From Desulfobacula sp. (lineage in GTDB: Bacteria; Desulfobacterota; Desulfobacteria; Desulfobacterales; Desulfobacteraceae): a DNA stretch of 5,084 nucleotides. A model generated the notes under the pieces. The model did no database searches, had not been told where the DNA came from, and saw nothing but the letters and a program-made list of their open reading frames with translations. The DNA is taken from positions 1 to 5,084 of the forward strand of contig JAGLFI010000099.1 in NCBI GenBank assembly GCA_023144585.1, written 5' to 3'. A program made the position numbers and the translations under genes. Positions 1 through 5,084 of the stretch are shown here, in pieces; positions within the stretch are counted from its first letter, which is position 1; each line of letters starts with the position of its first letter.

Positions 1-296
1 GCATTTTCAACCGCAGTCATGGCGGAAAAAAGACGGATATTCTGAAAAGTTCTGGCAATCCCTTTATCAAAAATCACATAAGGTCTTTTACCAAGGATAC
101 TTTCCCCATCAAAGATCACATCCCCTTCAGATGCCTGATAAACGCCTGTAAGAACATTAAATACAGTAGTTTTACCAGCGCCATTGGGACCGATCAGACC
201 CACAACCCCACCATTGCCGATTGTAAAGCTCAAATTAGATATTGCTAAAAGTCCGCCAAACCTTACAGTAACATTTTTTAATTCTAGTTGTGCCAT
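1..296 (-). CDS. livG: Branched-chain amino-acid ABC transporter ATP-binding protein LivG, N-terminal part (runs off left edge)
   Basis: This is the cytoplasmic ATPase subunit of a high-affinity branched-chain amino-acid (Liv/HAAT) importer; it would pair with LivF and drive the LivH-LivM permease. Only 98 codons are visible. They show the family start (LELKNVTVRFGGLLAI), a perfect Walker A (GPNGAGKT, residues 36-43) and the Q-loop in GIARTFQNIRLF (Q85). The signature, Walker B and H-loop lie beyond the edge. The RTFQ-RLF-MT-VEN pattern is typical of LivG rather than LivF or LptB. The ATG at 296-294 is preferred because an in-frame TGA lies four codons upstream; a weak GGGT sits about 12 bases before it. 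No transporter gene precedes it, so livG may be the first gene of a leftward operon, divergent from lexA. No lesion is visible. Very likely LivG; the substrate is inferred from family only. Confidence 0.88.
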   Translation of the reverse strand, partial: MAQLELKNVTVRFGGLLAISNLSFTIGNGGVVGLIGPNGAGKTTVFNVLTGVYQASEGDVIFDGESILGKRPYVIFDKGIARTFQNIRLFSAMTAVEN

Positions 297-512
297 ACAG
301 AAATATCAACCCATTTAATTTTAAAACTTACAAACTATTTAAAAAGCGCCTCTACAGCCAATATTGTGATTTAGGTAGCCCATATGCCATATCTTGTCAA
401 TCAAAAAAACTCACGATTTATATGATAATTGCCATAAACCTAAGATGGATAAAGCGATAAAAATTTTAAATGGTCTAACCATATGAAAATACAATTTGCA
501 GTTTGTTCAAAT

Positions 513-543
513 TTTACATTTACAAAACATTTACATTTATATT
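513..543 (+). promoter_or_regulatory. Possible lexA-operon promoter (TTTACA 513-518, TATATT 538-543)
   Basis: TTTACA (5/6 match to the sigma-70 -35) and TATATT (5/6 match to the -10) are separated by a long 19-bp spacer. Transcription would start near 550, inside the palindrome TTTGATCAAA, which suits repression. An alternative is the perfect -35 TTGACA at 542-547, but 17 bp beyond it the sequence is CACGCT, a poor -10; the better TATGAA at 570-575 is 22 bp away. The promoter is therefore only tentatively placed. Confidence 0.3.
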
Positions 544-550
544 GACATTT
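516..550 (+). repeat. Four ACATTT direct repeats upstream of lexA
   Basis: ACATTT occurs at 516-521, 527-532, 533-538 and 545-550. The first two extend to ACATTTACA and are 11 bp apart; the outer spacings are 11, 6 and 12 bp. The larger unit TTTACATTTA is perfect at 513-522 and 530-539. The near-helical spacing could present several protein contacts on one DNA face, or could simply reflect AT-rich sequence. No function is known. Confidence 0.5.
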
Positions 551-588
551 GATCAAAAGATTGTCACGCTATGAAAAAATAAAGAGCT

Positions 589-594
589 AAAGGA
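589..594 (+). promoter_or_regulatory. Ribosome binding site of lexA
   Basis: AAAGGA lies 5 bases before the ATG at 600-602. It selects this start over the in-frame ATG at 606, which would have a spacer of 11. Confidence 0.7.
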
Positions 595-599
595 CTAAC

Positions 600-1224
600 A
601 TGAGAATGGAACTGACCCGAAACCAGCAAAAGGTGCTGGAGTATCTGAAACTACAAATTAAAAAAAATGGTGCCCCCCCAGCCTTCGCATGGCTGCCGGT
701 GAACTTGGCATCAGCCATGCTGCGGTTGCCCAAACTCTGAAAGTCCTTGAAGACAAAGAATATATCAAACGGGAGGGTCGATACAGCCGGACCCTCCATA
801 TCCTGAACTCTGTCGGAGATTTACACATTTTACAAAGGCAGAAACAGATTCCTGTCATTGGTCACATCACGGCAGGCCTTCCCATGTATGCCAGCAGGAA
901 TGGGAAGGCAGTCTCCTGGTGGATGCAAAAATATACCCGGGGCAGAATCTTTTTGCCCTTAAAATACAAGGGACTTCCATGAAAAATGCCGGTATTCTCG
1001 ATCAGGACCTGGCCATTTGCGAACCCCGGCAATATGCCCATAACAAAGAAATTGTCGTGGCCCTGATCCATCATGAAGAAGCCACGGTAAAACACTTTTT
1101 CCTTCACCCGGATTTTATTGAGCTGCGGCCTGAAAATCCGGATTTTAAGTCCCGGAAATATGAATTTGATGAGGTATTGATCCAGGGCAAGGTTATCGGC
1201 ATTATTCGCGAGACCATCCTATGA
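600..1224 (+). pseudogene. lexA: LexA-type SOS repressor, interrupted by two -1 frameshifts
   Basis: LexA represses SOS genes and self-cleaves when stimulated by RecA filaments. Three frames must be joined. Frame one runs from 600 to the C7 tract at 673-679 and, unshifted, stops at 738-740 (46 aa). Frame two runs to about 895, and frame three to the TGA at 1222-1224. One added C at each junction gives a 208-residue protein, close to normal LexA length. It has a winged helix with the GAPPSLRMAA and LGISHAAVAQTLKVLE segments (residues 24-58), the Ala92-Gly93 cleavage site in ITAGLPM, the nucleophile Ser127 in GTSMKNAGILDQDL, and Lys165 in EEATVKHF. The Gly-to-Ser distance (34) equals that of E. 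coli LexA, and the dyad is complete. The stop overlaps the DUF72 start as ATGA. As it stands the sequence would not yield a repressor, so the gene is either truly broken or miscalled at runs of C. Confidence 0.82.
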
Positions 1225-2072
1225 CATCTAACCTTTTCATCGGCACCAGCGGTTACTCCTATGGGGAATGGATCGATTCCGGATTCTATCCTGACGGCAC
1301 TCATTCTTCCAATATGCTCAATTTTTACACGCAGATCTTTATAACCACAGAGCTCAACTATACCTGGTACCAGATGCCGAAGGCACTGGCCATTGAACGC
1401 ATGTGTGCAAAGGTACCGAAAAACTTCAAATTTGCCGCAAAGCTGATACGGACCATGACCCATGAGATAAAAAAGGGATTCTGGCAAAAAGAAGTCCTGC
1501 TTTACCGCCAGGGAATCGAGCCTTTAATTCAATCTAAAAAACTGCTTTGTATTCTCATCCAGCTGCCGCCCTGGTTCAAACGATCCATAAATTACAGACA
1601 TTATCTTGCCGCACTTTTGGATGAACTTGCGGGATTGCCTCTTGCTGTAGAATTCCGGCATGATTCCTGGGCAGATGACAAAGTATTTTCTGAACTTGAA
1701 AAACGAAAAGTGACCCTGGTATCTGTGGATGAACCTAATCTTCCGGGTCTTTTCCCGCGCCTTGATATGGTCACCAACCCGGAGCTTTTTTATATCCGCT
1801 TCCACGGCAGAAATGCTAAAGGATGGCGGTCAGAAAACATGCAGAAACAATTTGACTATGATTCTACAGACCAGGAGCTTGCAGAATGGGCCGCCACCAT
1901 CAAAACCGCCATAATGCCGGAAGCCCGGACAGGCGGTATTTTTTTTAATAATCATGTGAGGGGCCAGGTCCCAAAAAATGCATTACAGCTGATCACCCTC
2001 CTGCTCAAGGAAAGGCACCGTCAAAAAACCCAAAAAAATCAAAAAACATGGACCGCTCCATCATCCATTTAA
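1221..2072 (+). CDS. DUF72 family protein (YecE-like), intact, in the SOS cassette
   Basis: This is a 283-residue protein of the DUF72 family (E. coli YecE type, TIM-barrel-like fold), whose biochemical role is not established. Family landmarks appear in order: the N-terminal IGTSGYSYGEW (residues 7-17), FYPDG, TTELNYTWYQMP, FKFAAKLIRTMTH, the central LIQLPPWFK, AVEFRHDSW, LFYIRFHGR and near the end FFNNHVRGQVPKNA. The length matches the family (about 270) plus a basic tail rich in Lys, Gln and Arg. It has no signal peptide or membrane segment and is probably cytosolic. The start at 1221 overlaps the lexA stop (ATGA), so translation is likely coupled; the ribosome site is weak (GCGAGA at 1208-1213). 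Its last 25 bases overlap the imuB start in another frame. It is the only complete, uninterrupted gene in the cassette. It occupies the position where imuA often sits, which makes a damage-tolerance role plausible but unproven. Confidence 0.85.
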   Translation: MTSNLFIGTSGYSYGEWIDSGFYPDGTHSSNMLNFYTQIFITTELNYTWYQMPKALAIERMCAKVPKNFKFAAKLIRTMTHEIKKGFWQKEVLLYRQGIEPLIQSKKLLCILIQLPPWFKRSINYRHYLAALLDELAGLPLAVEFRHDSWADDKVFSELEKRKVTLVSVDEPNLPGLFPRLDMVTNPELFYIRFHGRNAKGWRSENMQKQFDYDSTDQELAEWAATIKTAIMPEARTGGIFFNNHVRGQVPKNALQLITLLLKERHRQKTQKNQKTWTAPSSI

Positions 2073-3227
2073 ATATAGCCGATTTTGCCGTTGCCGTGGA
2101 AACCAATATGCAGGCCATCACTCAGGGGATATCCATTAATTATTGTCCCCCAGGGAGCCCCCCGGGCTGTGGTGTATGACATGAGCAATGAAGCCTATAA
2201 AGAAGGTATTCGAAAAGGCATGCCGCTGGCCCGTGCAAAGCGGATTAATCGGAAAATCAAAATTCTACCGCCCAGCTTCAACCGGTATGAACGGGTCATG
2301 AAAGACCTTTCAAAAGAGACCTTTACCTTTACCCCGCTCATCGAGTCAGGAACGGTAGACGGCCATATATTCCTGGATGTCACAGGTTCAGGGCGACTTT
2401 TCGGTCCTTCAATTGATGTGGCATTTAAGCTTAAAAAAATGTTTGCAAAAATATTCAATTTTGATCCCATCTGGGCTGTTGCCACCAACAAGCTGGTGGC
2501 CAAAGTAGCCACCCGGATTGTCAAACCTGTCGGAGAGTATATTGTCACACCGGGTGAGAAAAAAGCGTTTCTTGCCCCCTTACCCATCCATCTGATTCCC
2601 GGTCTTATAAAAACGGATTTAATCCGTCTTGCGGAATTCAATCTTGTTTATGTATCCCAGGCAAGGGCGCTTACCCTGGAACAGCTTCAGATCCCCTTTC
2701 ATCACAGGGCTTCTCTGATTTACGACCAAATCAGAGGAATTGATCCGACACCCGTCACAGCTCTTTGTGAAAACCTTTCAACTATACAAGTAAACCATGA
2801 ATTTAGCGATGACACCAACAATGCTGCTTTGTTGAAAAAGGCCCTGTATCTCATGGTTGAAGAAATCTGCAGGATCTTACGAATCCGAAAACTTACCAGT
2901 GCTGCCGCAAAAATAATTCTCTCCTATTCAGACGGGCTGCAAACCACCTCAAAATTAAAACTGACTCCATCCACATCCAATGATATGGCCCTGTTTAAAA
3001 AATGTGTCCCTCTTTTATATAAGGCCTGTACCCGGCGGGTCCGCATCCGTCACATGCTTCTTACCTGTGAAAAGCTTGCACCGCAAGAGATACAATTAGA
3101 ACTGTTTACACACAAAACAAAAGGAAAAAAACAGGCCGACCTGATCCTGACAATGGACGAAATCCGTACAAAATTTGGCAAAGATTCAATCAAAGCCGGT
3201 TTAACACTGGTGGGCAGAAACGGGTAA
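2048..3227 (+). pseudogene. imuB: ImuB-like degenerate Y-family DNA polymerase, +1 frameshift near the N-terminus
   Basis: The true start is probably the ATG at 2048, inside DUF72. Its frame gives MDRSIIHLNIADFAVAVETN, the Y-family opening strand and helix, then after an extra G (2113/2114) stops at 2177-2179 (43 aa). The rest (PSLRGYPLIIVPQGAPRAVV onward) reads in the frame ending at 3227. Removing one G gives 392 residues. Family marks are NEAYKEGIRKGMPLARA, the ImuB-like VDGHIFLDVTGSGRLFG (residues 103-119), a little-finger region, the pentapeptide QLELF (349-353, a consensus beta-clamp-binding motif) and a C-terminal MDEIRTKFGKD. The first catalytic Asp (HVDMD in DinB) is Asn in HLNIAD, and the Glu of the DE pair is Gly. 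The protein thus looks inactive as a polymerase and resembles ImuB, the clamp adaptor for DnaE2. A start at ATG 2085 is open but would replace the conserved opening with unrelated residues and has no clear ribosome site. The ImuB assignment over an ordinary DinB is inferred. Confidence 0.75.
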
Positions 3228-3235
3228 GAGTAAGA

Positions 3236-5084
3236 ATGATTCCTTTAAACATAAGATCCCACTATTCTTTCATGTGGGGCACCGCTTCCATAAAAAATCT
3301 CTGCAGACAGGCAAAGACGCTTGGGTATCAAAAGATGGCCTTGACAGATACGGATAATCTGTGCGGCATGTGGCCCTTTATAAACGCCTGCAGACACCAG
3401 GGATTAAAGCCAATCATTGGTGCGGAAATCACAGACCCCCATACATCCCACAGGGCCGTCTGTCTGGTAAAAAATCGTAAAGGCTATAGTAATCTTACCC
3501 AACTCATTACAAAGCGGCATATAGATAAAAACTTTTCATTAAAAACAATTCTTCCAAATTTTTCAAAAGGGCTTGTGGTGTTAACCAAAAATCATGAGTT
3601 TTTGCCTTTCTGGCACGAAAACAATGTGGACGTAGCTGTCAATCTTGCCAGAAATCCCTTGTCGCAGCACCATCCTTTATGTATGACAGCCAGAAAACTT
3701 GCCATTCCCATGGTAGCCACACCCGGCAATTTTTTTCTAAACAAAGAAGATGTAAAAATCCATTACATGCTCAGGGCCATTGGAAACAACACCTGTCTGA
3801 GCCGACTGACCCATAAGGATGTCGCATCAGACACTGCATTTTTTGGCTCCCCTGATGCATACCGGAAAAAATTCAATATATTTTCCGATGCCATAAAAAG
3901 CAGCTTTACCCTGGCAGAAAAACTGGAATTCCAGGGACCGGATTTTGGTATAGTGATGCCGCCCTTTGAAAATGACACCCACCTTCCTGTTGATAAACTT
4001 TTATATCAAAAAACATTAAAAGGTGCGAAAATTCGGTATGGATCAAGTCTGTCAGGCCGTGTTATCAGAAGAATTGACCATGAGCTTAAGATCATCCGGC
4101 AAATAAATTTTTGTGAATATTTCCTGGTGGTCCAAAGAATTATTAAAAAGGCATCACGGATTTGCGGCAGGGGATCCGGTGCAGCCTCCATTGTAGCCTA
4201 TTGCCTTGGTATTACCAATGTTTGTCCCATTAAATACAACCTCTATTTTGAACGGTTTCTAAATCCGGACAGGAAAGACCCGCCGGATATTGATATTGAT
4301 TTTGCCTGGAATGAAAGGGATGGCATTTTAAACTAGGTTCTGGATGAGTTTAAAGGCTATGCCGCCATGGTATTCAGCCATAATCCTGTTTCAACCCAGG
4401 ATGGCTGTCAGGGAAGTGGCCCGGGTATTCGGGCTGCCCGAGGCGGAAATCACCAAAATATCCAAACGGCTTCCCTGGTTCTGGAAACTCAATGAAGCCA
4501 AGGAAGACCTCCTGAACAGGATCAGGCAACGGCCTGAATTCAGGTTTATGGATTTCCCCCAGCCCTGGCCTGAAATCATGGGCTATGCCCAGGCCATCAC
4601 AGGAACACCAAGATACCTTTCCGTCCACCCCGGCGGCATTGTCATTACCCCAAATTCCATTGATACCTATGTACCCGTAGAAATGGCTCCCAAAGGAGTG
4701 CCCATTATCCAGTGGGAAAAAGATGGCGCTGAAGAAGCAGGCCTGGTCAAAATTGATCTTCTGGGCAATCGGAGTCTCGGGGTGATCCGGGACAGTATAG
4801 AGAGTATCCAGGCATCTTTTGGTAAATTCGATGATTTTAACACCCTTGACCCTGAAGATGACTATGAAATCCAGCAGAATGTGGCCCAGGGCAATACCAT
4901 GGGATGTTTCTACATTGAAAGCCCTGCCATGCGATTGCTGCAGAAAAAATCCAAGGTAGGGGATTTTGAGCATGTGGTCATCCATTCCAGCATTATCCGG
5001 CCGGCAGCCAATGAATTTATCCAGAAATACCTCAAACGGCTTCATACGGGAATCTGGAAACCCATTCATCCCCTTTTAGAAGAT
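3236..5084 (+). pseudogene. dnaE2: DnaE2/ImuC-type DNA polymerase III alpha subunit, broken by TAG and a +1 frameshift, runs off right edge
   Basis: This is an error-prone replicative-type (C-family) polymerase; in ImuB cassettes it extends past lesions. The start ATG is 8 bases after the imuB stop, with AAGAG at 3226-3230. An N-terminal PHP-like domain opens with NIRSHYSFMWGTAS. The palm has GRGSGAAS (residues 311-318), YCLGIT, LYFERFLNPDR and PPDIDIDF, with the catalytic Asp pair among residues 351-355. TAG at 4334-4336 stands where ILN-stop-VLDEF calls for Tyr, giving a 366-residue product. The frame then continues to AAMVFSH, where one extra A (4382/4383) shifts it. After that it reads ILFQPRMAVREVARVFGLPE, SVHPGGIVITP, VKIDLLGNRSL (third catalytic Asp, codon 4755-4757) and MGCFYIESPAM to the edge with no further stop. 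About 615 codons are visible out of roughly 1000 or more in the family. The truncated product lacks the third Asp and the fingers, so it cannot polymerise. ATG 4401 could begin the second part but has no usable ribosome site. Confidence 0.85.
4334..4383 (+). other. Double lesion in dnaE2: in-frame TAG (4334-4336) and extra A (4382/4383)
   Basis: Between the two lesions the original frame still encodes family sequence (VLDEFKGYAAMVFSH), so both are needed to explain the reading pattern. The TAG replaces an expected Tyr codon (TAT or TAC). Deleting one A from CATAATC restores SHILFQPR, matching the conserved segment after the catalytic Asp pair. Confidence 0.8.

Larger units (their letters stand above)
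502..557. promoter_or_regulatory. Candidate paired LexA operators TTTGTTCAAA (502-511) and TTTGATCAAA (548-557)
   Basis: Two 10-bp elements share the form TTTG-WT-CAAA. The copy at 548-557 is a perfect palindrome; the copy at 502-511 is palindromic in both four-base arms. They bracket the likely lexA promoter. LexA proteins usually repress their own operon through dyad boxes whose sequence differs among phyla, and TTTG...CAAA-type LexA boxes are known in Leptospira with a 5-bp spacer. Assignment to this LexA is inference. In AT-rich DNA either copy could be chance, but two within 50 bp just before lexA is suggestive. Confidence 0.4.
297..599. promoter_or_regulatory. AT-rich divergent intergenic region between livG and lexA
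   Basis: This 303-bp stretch has no credible ORF or RNA gene. It must hold the leftward livG promoter and the rightward lexA-operon promoter. On the minus strand a perfect TTGACA lies at 400-395, but no good -10 follows at 16-18 bp, so the livG promoter is not resolved. The lexA-proximal third (500-560) is dense in repeats and half-palindromes, described separately. No convincing stem-loop terminator was seen, as expected between divergent genes. Confidence 0.7.

Noticed and set aside
346..359. Possible sigma-54 promoter for livG on the minus strand (GG-N10-GC)
   Set aside because: Only the invariant dinucleotides and TGGC match; the -12 element reads GCGCT rather than TTGCW. Too weak to annotate.
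297..599. Small RNA, tRNA, attachment site or CRISPR in the intergenic region
   Set aside because: No cloverleaf, no repeat-spacer periodicity and no terminator-like hairpin were found; the only repeats are the short ACATTT units.
2156..2168. Small inverted repeat AGCCC-CCC-GGGCT
   Set aside because: It is a short stem with a 3-base loop inside imuB coding sequence (GAPRA codons) with no T-run; incidental.
2195..2641. 148-codon open frame on the minus strand
   Set aside because: It is antisense to the well-conserved ImuB-like coding region, with no ribosome site or recognisable family.
4334..4336. TAG as a pyrrolysine codon or programmed readthrough in dnaE2
   Set aside because: The position calls for Tyr, no pyl genes are in view, DnaE is not a known pyrrolysine protein, and a frameshift 46 bases later would still destroy the product.
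600..4383. Programmed ribosomal frameshifting as the explanation for the split genes
   Set aside because: Four shifts of mixed direction in three genes, with no slippery heptamer plus downstream structure evident at the imuB and dnaE2 sites, are better explained by mutation or sequence error. The C7 tract is the only site where slippage is conceivable.
4374..5069. 231-codon open frame on the minus strand
   Set aside because: It lies antisense to clear DnaE2 coding sequence carrying conserved motifs, and its translation resembles no family. It is a shadow ORF.

Overview
The window fits a free-living Gram-negative anaerobe of the Desulfobacterota (former Deltaproteobacteria, Desulfobacterales-like). 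This rests on moderate GC, a LivG-type amino-acid transporter gene, and a LexA-linked error-prone polymerase cassette. The placement is an impression from protein character, not a database result.

Layout: the left edge holds the 5' end of livG, read leftward. A gene-free 303-bp AT-rich divergent region follows (297-599). Then four genes, all rightward and tightly packed, run to the right edge: lexA (600-1224), a DUF72-family gene (1221-2072), an ImuB-like Y-family polymerase gene (2048-3227) and a dnaE2/imuC-type polymerase III alpha gene (3236 to beyond the edge). The lexA stop and DUF72 start share ATGA, the imuB start lies inside the DUF72 3' end, and dnaE2 begins 8 bases after imuB. This is one compact SOS-mutagenesis operon. 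The usual imuA position is occupied by DUF72, and LexA, the presumed repressor, is the first gene.

The main surprise is that three of the four cassette genes cannot be read through as given. lexA carries two -1 frameshifts (near 673-679 and 895). imuB carries a +1 frameshift (2113/2114) that detaches its conserved N-terminus. dnaE2 carries an in-frame TAG (4334-4336) followed 46 bases later by a +1 frameshift (4382/4383). Homology resumes cleanly on both sides of every lesion, so the proteins can be reconstructed conceptually. All four indels are single-base changes in runs of identical bases, which suits slippage mutation or sequencing error. The TAG is a substitution. The DUF72 gene and the visible livG are uninterrupted. 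Either the cassette is recently decayed or the assembly has local errors.

If functional in relatives, LexA would hold the operon off until RecA-stimulated self-cleavage. The catalytically degraded ImuB-like protein would then link the DnaE2 polymerase to the beta clamp through its QLELF motif for lesion bypass. The role of DUF72 is unknown. Candidate LexA operators (TTTGTTCAAA and TTTGATCAAA) and reiterated ACATTT hexamers lie just upstream of lexA.
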